Positions 44,388-52,990 of a stretch of 64,000 nucleotides of DNA are shown here, in pieces. Position 1 is the stretch's first letter. Every line of letters starts with the position of its first letter. The notes under the pieces were generated by a model. The model was not told where the DNA came from and ran no database searches. It saw only the letters and a list, made by a program, of their open reading frames with translations. The stretch is from Arenimonas oryziterrae DSM 21050 = YC6267 (GTDB lineage Bacteria; Pseudomonadota; Gammaproteobacteria; Xanthomonadales; Xanthomonadaceae), in contig NZ_ATVD01000001.1 in assembly GCF_000420545.1 (NCBI RefSeq), positions 186,001 to 250,000 of the forward strand. Reading direction: 5' to 3'. The translations under genes and the position numbers were made by a program.

Positions 44388-45905
44388 ATGACGCCTGTTG
44401 CCACCCAGCCGCTGCAAGACGGTGACCTGCTCGCCGCCGTCGACCTGGGTTCGAACAGTTTCCACATGGTGGTGGCGCGTTACGTGCTGGGACAGCTGCG
44501 CATCGTCGATCGCATCAAGGAACACGTGCGACTGGCCGAAGGCCTCGACGGCCACGGCGGGCTGAGCGACGACGCGCTGATGCGCGCGCTCGACTGCCTG
44601 TCGCGTTTCGGCCAGCGGCTGGCGACGATTCCGTCGCAGCACGTGCGCGCGATCGCGACCAATACCGTGCGCCAGCTGCGCGCGCCGCACAACTTCCTCA
44701 TGCCGGCCGAATCCGCGCTCGGCCATGACATCGAGATCGTCGCCGGTCGCGAGGAAGCGCGCCTGATCTACCTCGGCGTCGCCCACGGACATCCGCCACG
44801 CGGCAAGCGTCGCCTGGTCATGGATATCGGCGGCGGCTCCACGGAATTCATCATCGGCGAAGGCTTCGAGGCGATAGAGCGCGAAAGCCTGCAGATGGGC
44901 TGCATCGCGACCACGCGACGCTTTTTCGCCGACGGCAAGCTGTCGCGCAAACGCTGGAAAGAGGCGCAGACGGAAATCACCGCCGAGTTCCAGCAGTTCG
45001 CCGCGACCTACCGCAGCCTTGGCTGGCAGGAAATCTTCGGATCCTCCGGCACGATCAAGGCTATCGGCGAGATGGCGACCAGCATGAAACTCACGCGTGG
45101 CGCGATCACCGACGGCGCGCTCGCCACGATTCGCGACAAGCTGCTCGACTTCGATCGCATCGAAGACATCCGCTTGCCCGGTCTGCCCGGCGACCGACGC
45201 CCGGTCATCGCCGGCGGCCTGCTGATCCTCGACGCCGCCTTCGCCGAACTCGGACTCAAGCGCATGCTGGTCAGCGAAAACGCCCTGCGCGAAGGTGTGC
45301 TGTACGACATCGTCGGCCGCGGCGGCGAACGCGATCCGCGCGATGCCTCCATCCTGGCCCTGTGCGAACGCTACGGCGTGGACCGGGAGCAGTCCGCACG
45401 CGTCGAGCACACCGTGCTGGAATTGTTCGACCAGGTCGCCGAACACTGGCAGCTCGATGCCGAAGATCGCCGCCTGCTCGCCTGGGCCGCGCGCATCCAT
45501 GAGATCGGCCTGGTCATCGCGCACAGCCAGTACCACCAGCATGGCGCTTATCTCGTCGAGCACTCGGACATCGCCGGTTTCTCCAAGACCGAGCAGCAGT
45601 TCATCGCCGCTCTCGTGCGCAACCAGCGGCGCGGCCTGCATCTGCCCAGCGTCGAATCCCTGCCCGACCGCCTGGCCAAGGCGGCCCTGCGCTGCGCCTT
45701 GCTGCTGCGCCTGTCGGTGCTGCTGCATCGTAGCCATGGCCGCGAAGAAATCCCCCTGCACGCGCTCAGCGCGCGCTCCAGCGGCCTGGCCCTGCGCCTG
45801 TCGCCGCAATGGCTCGCCCAGCATCCGCTGACCGAAGCCGATCTCGACAGCGAACGCGACTACCTCAAGGATATCGGCCACAGCCTCGAGGTCGAAGCCG
45901 GCTGA
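44388..45905 (+). CDS. ppx: Exopolyphosphatase (Ppx/GppA family)
   Basis: Ppx cleaves terminal phosphates from polyphosphate. The 505-residue protein has the actin-fold phosphate-binding loops DLGSNSFHMVVARY near 17-30 and VMDIGGGSTEFIIGEG near 144-159, and a C-terminal HD-type helical domain with AARIHEIGLVIAHSQYHQHGAYLVEH. Length is as in E. coli Ppx. The gene begins 3 bp after ppk. A role in ppGpp metabolism (GppA) is an alternative, but the ppk pairing favours polyphosphate. Confidence 0.94.
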   Translation: MTPVATQPLQDGDLLAAVDLGSNSFHMVVARYVLGQLRIVDRIKEHVRLAEGLDGHGGLSDDALMRALDCLSRFGQRLATIPSQHVRAIATNTVRQLRAPHNFLMPAESALGHDIEIVAGREEARLIYLGVAHGHPPRGKRRLVMDIGGGSTEFIIGEGFEAIERESLQMGCIATTRRFFADGKLSRKRWKEAQTEITAEFQQFAATYRSLGWQEIFGSSGTIKAIGEMATSMKLTRGAITDGALATIRDKLLDFDRIEDIRLPGLPGDRRPVIAGGLLILDAAFAELGLKRMLVSENALREGVLYDIVGRGGERDPRDASILALCERYGVDREQSARVEHTVLELFDQVAEHWQLDAEDRRLLAWAARIHEIGLVIAHSQYHQHGAYLVEHSDIAGFSKTEQQFIAALVRNQRRGLHLPSVESLPDRLAKAALRCALLLRLSVLLHRSHGREEIPLHALSARSSGLALRLSPQWLAQHPLTEADLDSERDYLKDIGHSLEVEAG

Positions 45906-45989
45906 GCTTCGTCACCGGCTGACCGATGGTCATGCCCGCGTCATCGCAACGTCATCGCCCGTGCATACCGCCGCGCCAAGCTGCGCGGC

Positions 45990-47132
45990 ATGAACGCCAA
46001 ACTGCACATCGAACTGGTCACCGAAACCTACCCGCCGGAAATCAATGGCGTGGCCTTGACGGTGCAATCGCTGGAACAGGGCCTGCGCGGCCTGGGCCAT
46101 CGCGTCGCACTGATCCGCACCGAACAGGCGGAAGAAAGCACGCAATCGCTGCCGGACCTGATGCTGGTCGACGGCGCGCCGATTCCGCGCTATCCCGGAC
46201 TGCGTTTCGGCCTGCCGGCCGGCCGGCGACTGCAATCGCGCTGGAACGCGCAACGGCCTGACGCGATCTACATCGCAACTGAAGGCCCGCTGGGCTGGTC
46301 GGCGCTGCGCGCGGCGCGGCGACTGGGCATTCCGGTGGCGACCGGCTTCCACACCCGCTTTGACGACTATGTCGGTCGCTACGGCGCCGGTTTCCTCGCG
46401 CCCTGGGTCTTCGCCTGGCTGCGCCGCTTCCACAACCGCGGCGACGCAACCCTGGTGCCGACCTTGGAGTTGCAACAGCAATTGCAGGATCAGGGCTTCC
46501 GCCATGTGCAGCGCCTGGGCCGCGCAGTCGACACGCGTCAGTTCCATCCCGGCTGGCGCGATGCTGCCTTGCGCGCGTCCTGGGGACTGGCCGACGACGA
46601 CATCGCGGTGCTCAGCGTCGGCCGACTCGCACCGGAAAAGAATCTCGACCTGCTCGTACGCGCCTTCCGCGCGCTGCAGGCGCAGCGTCCGAACGCGAAG
46701 CTGATCTTCGTCGGCGACGGCCCGGGGCGCGCGGCCTTGCAGGCGGCCAATCCTGACGCGCTGTTCTGCGGCATCCAGCGCGGCGACGAACTCGCCCGCC
46801 ATTACGCCAGCGCCGACCTGTTCCTGTTCCCTAGCCTGTCGGAGACCTTCGGCAATGTCACCCTCGAGTCGATGTCGAGCGGACTGGCGACGGTGGCCTT
46901 CGACTACGGCGCAACGCGCGAACATCTGCGCGACGGCGAACACGGCGCGGCCGTACCCTTCGGCGACGAAGCCGCCTTCATCGCCGCAACCGTGCAAGTC
47001 GGCACCCAGGCCTCGTTGTTCCGCCAGGGCGAAGCCGCGCGCCTGGCGGTGCAAAGTCTGCATCCCGAGGAAGTCGCACGCGCCTTCGCGCACTTGCTCG
47101 CCACCCTCGCGCCGACGCGCAAGGTCGCATGA
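45990..47132 (+). CDS. GT4-type glycosyltransferase
   Basis: The 380-residue protein has the GT-B fold. The N-terminal domain contains VTETYPPEINGVALTVQSLEQG near 11-32 and GFHTRFDDYVGRY near 126-138; the C-terminal nucleotide-sugar site has SVGRLAPEKNLDLLVRA near 208-224 and the EX7E motif in SETFGNVTLESMSSG near 280-294. These patterns resemble GDP-mannose- or UDP-sugar-dependent transferases of glycolipid synthesis, so a membrane-linked sugar transfer is likely. The start overlaps nothing; its stop overlaps the PAP2 gene by 4 bp, suggesting a joint role on a lipid or lipid-phosphate acceptor. Confidence 0.85.
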   Translation: MNAKLHIELVTETYPPEINGVALTVQSLEQGLRGLGHRVALIRTEQAEESTQSLPDLMLVDGAPIPRYPGLRFGLPAGRRLQSRWNAQRPDAIYIATEGPLGWSALRAARRLGIPVATGFHTRFDDYVGRYGAGFLAPWVFAWLRRFHNRGDATLVPTLELQQQLQDQGFRHVQRLGRAVDTRQFHPGWRDAALRASWGLADDDIAVLSVGRLAPEKNLDLLVRAFRALQAQRPNAKLIFVGDGPGRAALQAANPDALFCGIQRGDELARHYASADLFLFPSLSETFGNVTLESMSSGLATVAFDYGATREHLRDGEHGAAVPFGDEAAFIAATVQVGTQASLFRQGEAARLAVQSLHPEEVARAFAHLLATLAPTRKVA

Positions 47133-47674
47133 CACCCGTCGCGCCGCGCCTGCATCATCGCGAACAGGCCTGGTGCCTGGCCGCAAATCGCTGGGGCGGT
47201 CGGCAGGTCGTGCGCGCGTATTTCCGCGCGGTCAGCCGTCTTGGCGACGGCCTGTTCTGGTACGCGCTGATGGCCTTTTTCGCGCTGTTCGATGGCTGGC
47301 GCGGCCTGTCAGCCTCGGGACACATGCTCGCGACCGGTGCGATCGCCGCCTTGCTGTATCGCAAGCTCAAGCGCTGGACGAAGCGACCGCGTCCGTTCGC
47401 CGCCGATGCGCGCATCCAGGCCTGGGTCGCGCCGCTGGACGAATACAGTTTTCCGTCCGGCCACACCCTGCACGCGGTCTCGTTCACCCTCGTCGCGCTG
47501 GCGTATTACCCGATGCTGGGCATGCTGCTGGTGCCGTTCACGCTGAGCGTGGCGCTGTCGCGCGTGGTGCTGGGCATGCACTATCCGAGCGACGTGCTCG
47601 CGGCCACCGTCATCGGCGGCACCCTCGCGTCGGTGTCCCTGTGGCTGGTGCCGGGTGTCAGTCTGTTCTTCTGA
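47129..47674 (+). CDS. PAP2-superfamily phosphatase
   Basis: The 181-residue integral membrane protein has the three PAP2 motifs: KLKRWTKRPRP (KX6RP-like) near 76-86, PSGH near 109-112, and SRVVLGMHYPSD near 149-160, with about five hydrophobic segments. Such enzymes dephosphorylate lipid phosphates or undecaprenyl pyrophosphate. The ATG overlaps the glycosyltransferase stop (ATGA), so the two may act on one lipid-linked substrate. The stop codon lies inside the first copy of a 16-bp tandem repeat. Confidence 0.9.
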   Translation: MTPVAPRLHHREQAWCLAANRWGGRQVVRAYFRAVSRLGDGLFWYALMAFFALFDGWRGLSASGHMLATGAIAALLYRKLKRWTKRPRPFAADARIQAWVAPLDEYSFPSGHTLHAVSFTLVALAYYPMLGMLLVPFTLSVALSRVVLGMHYPSDVLAATVIGGTLASVSLWLVPGVSLFF

Positions 47675-47703
47675 TCCGGTCCTGAAATGATCCGGTCCTG
47701 AAA
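47672..47703. repeat. 16-bp perfect tandem duplication at the PAP2 stop codon
   Basis: TGATCCGGTCCTGAAA occurs twice head to tail (47672-47687 and 47688-47703). The first copy begins with the PAP2 stop codon itself. The terminator hairpin starts 7 bp after the second copy, so the layout is the same as at fdxA (28042-28106). Confidence 0.9.
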
Positions 47704-47705
47704 CG

Positions 47706-47739
47706 AAAAAACCCGGGCCGGGAAAACCCAGGCCCGGGT
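47706..47739 (-). terminator. Intrinsic terminator for the minus-strand Cre cluster
   Basis: ACCCGGGCC-GGG-AAAA-CCC-A-GGCCCGGGT is a long GC-rich hairpin. Six A residues lie directly left of it (47706-47711), so it has a U-run only for transcripts from the right, i.e. from the creD-side cluster. It may also slow plus-strand transcription from the PAP2 gene. Confidence 0.7.
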
Positions 47740-48050
47740 CCGCTCTCCCCGTAGGATGCGGATCAAATCGATTCAAGGTGCGATGCCGCCGTCCGTGGCG
47801 GTATGGCTTGGGGCCGGGTCCGCGGCCGTTCCATATCGCTGCTTGCGACAATGCAAGGCGAGGCTAGCCGCTGTTTCCAGGCATGGGAAGGCGCGAAAAC
47901 CGCGCGCAATGCAGCATTTGTGTTAGCGATGATCACGATAAAATCAGCGCGCTTGTCGGGCGGCGCTGGGCCATTCGCCGGTTAGTGATTCTAACCATTG
48001 TTAAGTGAATATTACTCACCTAGTTATCGAATATCACCCAGCCGATCGAC
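47740..48050. other. Intergenic region, no gene seen, with an AT-rich patch
   Basis: This stretch lies between the terminator and the stop of the small minus-strand gene. I see no coding frame with normal composition. Positions 47980-48036 are notably AT-rich compared with the surroundings; they contain the hairpin GGTTAG-TGATT-CTAACC (47980-47996) and then GTGAATATTACTCAC. I cannot identify a tRNA, dif or att site in it. A small RNA or protein-binding region is possible but unsupported. Confidence 0.5.
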
Positions 48051-48392
48051 TCAGGCGGCGATCGCTTCGAGCAATCGGCTATCCAGGCCCTGTTGTCGCT
48101 GCCGGGGCATCACATACGGCCCGAAAGCCGGCAGATCGCCCTGGACCACCAGCCCGGTGCCTAGCGGGCGCCAGCAGGCGCCCACCAGGGTGTAGCCCTC
48201 GAACGCGAGCGCGGCTTTCGCTTCCTGCGAGCGCAGCGCGAGACCGATGGCGTTCGCATGCTTGGCCAGTTCGGCGGTGTCGGGCAGGCGCCAGCCGTTG
48301 CAGCATCCGATTTCCAGCAGGGCCATTTCCCAACGCCAGGGCCAAGCCTGGCGAAGGGAGAGCACGCAGATGCGCGAGGGCAGCTGGCTCAC
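48051..48392 (-). CDS. Small protein of unknown function coupled to creD
   Basis: The 113-residue product is rich in Leu, Ala and Trp, contains CVLSLRQAWPWRWEMALLEIGCCNGW near the start and EGYTLVGACWRPLGTGLVVQGD in the middle, and has no clear transmembrane segment or signal peptide. I recognise no family. It starts in the last codon of creD (ATGA overlap of 4 bp), so it is likely translated with creD. Frame and composition look like a real gene, but the similarity to other organisms' proteins is unverified. Confidence 0.6.
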   Translation of the reverse strand: MSQLPSRICVLSLRQAWPWRWEMALLEIGCCNGWRLPDTAELAKHANAIGLALRSQEAKAALAFEGYTLVGACWRPLGTGLVVQGDLPAFGPYVMPRQRQQGLDSRLLEAIAA

Positions 48393-49750
48393 GGCTTTCC
48401 TGCGCCGGCGGACGCGGCCGGCAGCGGCGGCGGTTCCGTGCCGTTGTTGCCCAGCGCGTACCAGTCGATGCGGCGGGTCACCAGCATGATCGCGGCGAGG
48501 ATCACGAACAGCATCAGCGAGCCGAGCACGAGCGCGTTGTCTTCCGACACCAGCAATCCGTACAGAGCCGCGTACAGCAGCGTCAGCATCGACGCGAAAC
48601 TCGCGCCGCGCACCGCACTGTGCAACACCGCCGACAGGTAGACGCCGAGCAATCCGATGCAGGCGATGCTGGCCGCGAGATAGGCGATCCAGAACTCCAT
48701 ATGCTCGGACAGGCTGATCAGCAGCAGGAAGAAGATCGCCAAAGCCAGGCCGACCAGACCGTACTGGATCGGGTGGATCGCCAGGCGCTTGATCAGTTCG
48801 AACATGAAGAAGCCGACGAAGGTCAGCATCACGAACAGGAATCCGTATTTGCTCGCACGATCGGCCTGCGTGTAGATGTTGACCGGGTCGACCAGGCTGA
48901 TGCGCAGCCGGTCCATGCTGTCGCCGGTTTTGTCATGCAGATATTGCGCCTGCGTGCTGGCCGCGAGCGAGGAAATCTCCCAGAGCGCATCGAAGCCCTT
49001 TTCGCTGACATGGCGGCTGCGCGGCGAAAAACTGCCGCCGAACTGCGGATGCGGCCAGGCCGAATCGATCGTGATGCGGTTGCTGTCGGCGATCGGGACG
49101 ATGTTCAGCGCCTCGGTTCCCTTCAGCACCAGGTCCAGTTGCACGCCCAGATCGAGCTTGTCGCCCGGACGCGCCGCCGCCAGCGGCGCATGCAGCCCGG
49201 TGTCCTCGCGATACGCGCCCGCGCCCTGCAGCAGCGCCGTGCGTGCGCCATTGACGGTCAGCACGGGCGTGCCGACCACGCCGCGCACGTCGGCCACCGA
49301 GAGGCTCAGGTAGGGCCGGCCGACGGTGCGCGTCGCACCATCGGTCGCGACCGGCAGTTCCTGCAGGAAGCGCGCCTGCAGCTGCGAGCGCAACTCGTAG
49401 ACGCGGACGCGGTGCAGCCCGAGCTTGAGCTCGTCGGGCTGCATGCGGCCGGTCATCGCCAGGGTTTTCGGGAAGAAGGTCCAGTGTTGTTCGACCTTGT
49501 TCCGGGTGAGCGTCTGGCGGCCTTTTTCGTCGGTGACCACACTGGTGTATTCGTCGGTGTAAGGCACGATGAGCACGGGTCCGGCCAGCGACTGCGCGCG
49601 TGCCGTGGACTGTGCGATCGTTTCGATCGCTTCCTCACGATAGTTCTGACGCTCGGCGATCGTGCCGTTGATCATCGCCAGCGGAATCATCAGCAGCAGG
49701 GTCAGGAAGCCGACCGCGAGTGCTTTCAGGAAAAAAGTCATGCGGCTCAT
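48389..49750 (-). CDS. creD: Cell envelope integrity protein CreD
   Basis: CreD is an inner-membrane protein induced by CreBC, linked to envelope stress and beta-lactam response. The 453-residue protein has an N-terminal helix (about 6-28), a periplasmic beta-rich domain (to about 300), and five to six C-terminal helices starting at FLFVMLTFVGFFMFELIKR near 302. YSEGVQ-type CreD features such as RLAIHPIQYGLVGLALAIFFLLL are present. The start is preceded by AAGGAG at 7 nt. It is separated from creC by 241 bp holding an 81-bp palindromic repeat; no TTCAC-N6-TTCAC cre tag is seen there. Confidence 0.93.
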   Translation of the reverse strand: MSRMTFFLKALAVGFLTLLLMIPLAMINGTIAERQNYREEAIETIAQSTARAQSLAGPVLIVPYTDEYTSVVTDEKGRQTLTRNKVEQHWTFFPKTLAMTGRMQPDELKLGLHRVRVYELRSQLQARFLQELPVATDGATRTVGRPYLSLSVADVRGVVGTPVLTVNGARTALLQGAGAYREDTGLHAPLAAARPGDKLDLGVQLDLVLKGTEALNIVPIADSNRITIDSAWPHPQFGGSFSPRSRHVSEKGFDALWEISSLAASTQAQYLHDKTGDSMDRLRISLVDPVNIYTQADRASKYGFLFVMLTFVGFFMFELIKRLAIHPIQYGLVGLALAIFFLLLISLSEHMEFWIAYLAASIACIGLLGVYLSAVLHSAVRGASFASMLTLLYAALYGLLVSEDNALVLGSLMLFVILAAIMLVTRRIDWYALGNNGTEPPPLPAASAGAGKP

Positions 49751-49904
49751 CGGCAGGTCTCCTTGCCGATCCGCAACCCGTCCGTGCGTTGAAACCTTTG
49801 CAAGCTCATGCCCTGTCTCCCGCCGGGAACCGCCCGGCTGATGGATGCAGGCTAGGTGCGCGGCGTGAAGGGTCGAGGGAGGGATTGTGTGGTGGGAGTG
49901 AACT

Positions 49905-49985
49905 GCGCCCTCCCCTCATCCGGCCTGCGGCCACCTTCTCCCCAAGGGGAGAAGGGAATCGGTGCGAGGGCCAGGGTGAGGGCGC
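49905..49985. repeat. 81-bp palindromic intergenic repeat between creC and creD
   Basis: The element is bounded by GCGCCCTC (49905-49912) and its inverse GAGGGCGC (49978-49985). Inside lies the perfect hairpin CCTTCTCCCC-AA-GGGGAGAAGG (49934-49955) and a GGCC-TGC-GGCC motif. The ends and the CCCTC...CACCTTCTCCCC pattern resemble widespread intergenic repeats of proteobacteria (RIME-like). It starts 6 bp after the creC stop and is 155 bp before the creD start. Only one copy is in this window. Confidence 0.75.
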
Positions 49986-49991
49986 CTTTGA

Positions 49992-51416
49992 CTACGCCAA
50001 AACCGGCACCCGCAACTCCGCCACCGCCCCACCGCCCTCGCGATTGCGCAAGGCGATCGTGCCGCCGTGCAGCGTGGCCACTTCGCGCACGAAGCTCAGA
50101 CCCAGGCCGCTGCTGCGCGCGCCGTCGGGTCGCGGCAAGGAATAGAAACGCTCGAATACCCGGTCGGCCGCGAAATCGGGCACGCCCGGACCGGCGTCGG
50201 CCACCGAGAGGCAGACCTCGCCGTCCTCGCGCCGCAGTCCGACCTCGATGGTCGAACCGGCCGGCGCGAAATCGATCGCGTTATCGAGCAGATTGGCCAG
50301 CGCCTGCCCCAGCAGGAACCGATCGCCGGAGACCGTCTGCGTCGCGCCCGTCGGTGCCATCACGAGCGATTTTTTCGCCAGGCGCGGTTCGGCCGCCACA
50401 CGCGCGTCCTCGATGAGCACCGCCAGATCGACGGCCTCGCGCTGCTCCAGTCGCTGCCGGTATTCCACCGATGCCAACGCGAGCATCTTGTCGATCATCT
50501 GCGCCAGGCGCTGCGATTGCCCGTCGATGTTGCGGATGAAACGCAGGCGGTCGGCTTCGGGCGGATCGCCCTCGAGAATTTCCGCAGCGCCACGGATCGC
50601 CGCCAGCGGACTTTTCATTTCGTGCGCGAGCGTGTGCACATAGCTTTCGACGTATTGCTTGCCGTCGAGCTTTTCGCGCATCGTCTCCAGCGCGCGACCG
50701 AGTTCGCCGAGCTCGCCGCCACCGACCGAGGGCAGACTGGTTCGTTCGCCGCTGGCGACCGCGTGCGCATAACGGTTCAGGCGCTCGACGCTGCGTGCCA
50801 GCCACCAGGTCACGCCCAGGCCGATCAGGAACGACAGGCCGAGCAGGATCCAGCCCTGGCGCAGGATCGCGCGCTGGCTGGCGACGATGAACGGCTCGGT
50901 CTTCTTGTTGGCTTTCGCCACGGTCAGCACGCCGATGATGCGCCCGTTGTCGCGAATCGCCGCAGCGACGTGCATCACGCTGCTGGTGTCGTCGGCAGGA
51001 TTGCTGCGCGTGGACCGGGCGCCGTACTGGCCACGCAAGGTCAGATAGACATCGTTCCAGCGCGAGAAGTCGCGGCCGACATCCTGTTGCTCCGAATCGT
51101 AGACGACAATGCCGCGCGCGTCGGTGACGTAGATGCGGTAGTCGAAATCGGTCTTCGGCACGCCGGCGATGTTGGCGTCGAGCGCCTCGCGGCGCAGCCC
51201 GTTCACCGCCTGCGCGAATCGGCCGTCGGCGATCGTGCCCGCGCGCAGTTCCGGCGCCGCCAATGCCGCCAGCGCCGACGAGGTATCGACCAGGGTCGCT
51301 TCCATCGCCTGGCGCACGCCGGGTTTGACCTCGTTGACGAAAACGCGCATGACAAAAAAGCCCGCGAGTCCGACGATGAGGAAATAACCGAGGAAGATCC
51401 GGAGGCCGATGCGCAT
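49992..51416 (-). CDS. creC: Sensor histidine kinase CreC
   Basis: CreC senses growth or envelope signals and phosphorylates CreB. The 474-residue protein has an N-terminal helix (about 7-25), a periplasmic sensor domain (about 28-180), a second helix near 188-207, a HAMP-like linker, the H-box HTLAHEMKSPLAAI with His265, and the ATPase motifs NLLDNAIDFAP, DAGPGVP and SGLGLSFVREV. It starts 4 bp after the creB stop. The order creB-creC-creD is conserved with E. coli, although creA is not adjacent and creD is separated by a repeat. Confidence 0.95.
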   Translation of the reverse strand: MRIGLRIFLGYFLIVGLAGFFVMRVFVNEVKPGVRQAMEATLVDTSSALAALAAPELRAGTIADGRFAQAVNGLRREALDANIAGVPKTDFDYRIYVTDARGIVVYDSEQQDVGRDFSRWNDVYLTLRGQYGARSTRSNPADDTSSVMHVAAAIRDNGRIIGVLTVAKANKKTEPFIVASQRAILRQGWILLGLSFLIGLGVTWWLARSVERLNRYAHAVASGERTSLPSVGGGELGELGRALETMREKLDGKQYVESYVHTLAHEMKSPLAAIRGAAEILEGDPPEADRLRFIRNIDGQSQRLAQMIDKMLALASVEYRQRLEQREAVDLAVLIEDARVAAEPRLAKKSLVMAPTGATQTVSGDRFLLGQALANLLDNAIDFAPAGSTIEVGLRREDGEVCLSVADAGPGVPDFAADRVFERFYSLPRPDGARSSGLGLSFVREVATLHGGTIALRNREGGGAVAELRVPVLA

Positions 51417-51420
51417 GCGA

Positions 51421-52101
51421 TCAGGCCTTCAGGCTGTAGCCCAGACTGCGATGGGTCTGGATCGGATCGCGGCTGGCATCGGCCGCACGCAGTTTGCCGC
51501 GCAAGGTCTTGATGTGGGTGTCGACGGTGCGGTCGACGGTGTCCGGTGCGTCCTGCCAGACATCGGACATCAGCCGTTCGCGACTAAGGATCGCGCCGGG
51601 GCGTGCGAGCAAGGCGGCGAGCAGCAGGTATTCGTAGCGCGTCAGCGCCAGTTCCTGACCCGCGAAACGAATGCGCTGGCCCGCGACGTCATGCGCGAAC
51701 GCACCGATCTCGCGCCAGCGGCCTGCATCGCCGCCGGGAGCGCTCACGCGGCGCAGGCGCGCGCGCACGCGGGCGACCAGTTCGCGCGGCGAAAACGGTT
51801 TGACCATGTAGTCGTCCGCACCCAGCTCCAGACCGAGCACCTTGTCGATCTCGCTGCCGCGCGCGGTCAGGAAGATCACCGGCAAGGCCGAGAACTCCCG
51901 GATCGAACGGCACAGGTCGAAGCCGGTCATGTCGGGCAGACCGACGTCAAGAATCGCCAGATCGATATCGCCGGCGCGCAGCCGCGCCAGTCCCTCGCGC
52001 CCGAGCAGGCAGTGCTCGGCAACGTGACCTTCGGCGCGCAGGGCGTAGAGCACGGCATCGGCGATCGCCGCCTCGTCTTCGATGATGAGTATCGTCGCCA
52101 T
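51421..52101 (-). CDS. creB: Response regulator CreB
   Basis: CreB is an OmpR-type transcription factor. The 226-residue protein has the acidic pocket IIEDEA near 6-11, the phospho-acceptor Asp52 in AILDVGLPD, the Lys in YMVKPFSPREL, and a C-terminal winged helix with RYEYLLLAALLARPG, RTVDTHIKTLRGKLR and THRSLGYSLKA. It starts with an ATG 4 bp after the nitrilase-like stop, so the SnoaL-GNAT-nitrilase genes and creBC are very probably one transcript. Confidence 0.95.
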   Translation of the reverse strand: MATILIIEDEAAIADAVLYALRAEGHVAEHCLLGREGLARLRAGDIDLAILDVGLPDMTGFDLCRSIREFSALPVIFLTARGSEIDKVLGLELGADDYMVKPFSPRELVARVRARLRRVSAPGGDAGRWREIGAFAHDVAGQRIRFAGQELALTRYEYLLLAALLARPGAILSRERLMSDVWQDAPDTVDRTVDTHIKTLRGKLRAADASRDPIQTHRSLGYSLKA

Positions 52102-52105
52102 AAGA

Positions 52106-52990
52106 TCAGTCCAGAGGTTCGACGCGGGCGCGCGCAAACGCCGCCGCGCGCTGGCCGGGCCAGTCGCGATCGTTGGCGACCTGGGCCTGCAAACGACTGG
52201 CATCGAGCGCGTCGAAATCCAGGTGCGCCAGCGCCCAGACCTGGTCGCCCTGCGTCTGCGCAAGGACGCCGTCGTCGGGCAGGCCGCGGTCCATCGGCGC
52301 ATAGATCGCCGCCTCGCCGGTGTTCAGGTCCAAGGCCGGACTCCATTCGACGCCGCCCGTCGTCACCGACTGCGCGACGAAGCAGCGGTTTTCCAGCGCA
52401 CGCGCCAGACAGCCCACCCGCACGCGCGTCGCACCGGCGGCGGTGTCGGTGCAGCTGGGCACGACCAGCAGCCGTGCACCGGCTTCGGCCTGCGCCCGCA
52501 CCGGCAGCGGAAACTCGCTGTCGTAGCACACGGCGATCGCCGTCCGCCGCCCGCCCAGTGCGAACACTTTCAGTGTGTCGCCGCCATCGATGACCCCGGT
52601 CTGTTTTTCGAAGCCGGTGAGCTGAAGTTTTTCCTGGAACCCGGTCCGACCTTCGGGCGTGAACCAGTACGACCGGTTGCGATAGCGTCCCTCGCCGTGC
52701 TCGATCAGGAAACTGCCCGCGACCACGTGCAACTGCAGACGCTGCGCGAGATTGCCGAACAGTTCGCACCAGGCCGCGTGCAAGGGCTGCAGGGCCGCCA
52801 GCGAGGCATGCAGGTCGGCGCGTACGGCCGGCCCGAAACCTGCGGCGAGTTCCAGCGCCAGGTATTCGGGCAAGACGGCCAGTTGTGCGCCCTGGGCTTT
52901 CGCATCGCCGAGCAGACGGGTCTGCTTCTCGGCGAAGGCGCGGAAGTCGGCGGGTGCCTCGATCGGATATTTCGCAACGGCGACGTCCAT
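52106..52990 (-). CDS. Nitrilase-superfamily carbon-nitrogen hydrolase
   Basis: The 294-residue cytoplasmic protein has the Glu-Lys-Cys triad of the nitrilase superfamily: Glu42 in VLPEYLALE, Lys121 in FQEKLQLTGFEK and Cys155 in AIAVCYDSEFPLPVR. Such enzymes hydrolyse nitriles, amides or omega-amides; the substrate here is unknown. The start overlaps the GNAT stop by one base (TGATG), and the creB start lies 4 bp after the stop. This pairing of a nitrilase with an N-acetyltransferase is frequent in proteobacteria and may suggest joint action on one amine or amide metabolite. Confidence 0.9.
   Translation of the reverse strand: MDVAVAKYPIEAPADFRAFAEKQTRLLGDAKAQGAQLAVLPEYLALELAAGFGPAVRADLHASLAALQPLHAAWCELFGNLAQRLQLHVVAGSFLIEHGEGRYRNRSYWFTPEGRTGFQEKLQLTGFEKQTGVIDGGDTLKVFALGGRRTAIAVCYDSEFPLPVRAQAEAGARLLVVPSCTDTAAGATRVRVGCLARALENRCFVAQSVTTGGVEWSPALDLNTGEAAIYAPMDRGLPDDGVLAQTQGDQVWALAHLDFDALDASRLQAQVANDRDWPGQRAAAFARARVEPLD

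Noticed and set aside
42177-45881. A 1234-codon open frame antisense to ppk and ppx
   Set aside because: It mirrors two strongly conserved genes in a high-GC genome, where long antisense frames arise by chance. It has no domain, and its composition (many Arg, His, Gln and Ala) is typical of a shadow frame.
47980-48036. dif or phage attachment site in the AT-rich patch
   Set aside because: It does not match the 28-bp dif arm pattern, no tRNA is adjacent, and there is no integrase gene nearby.
49751-49991. Possible CreB box (TTCAC-N6-TTCAC) upstream of creD
   Set aside because: I looked for both orientations in the creC-creD gap. Only single GTGAA words occur, not at the 11-bp spacing, so a cre tag is not supported.
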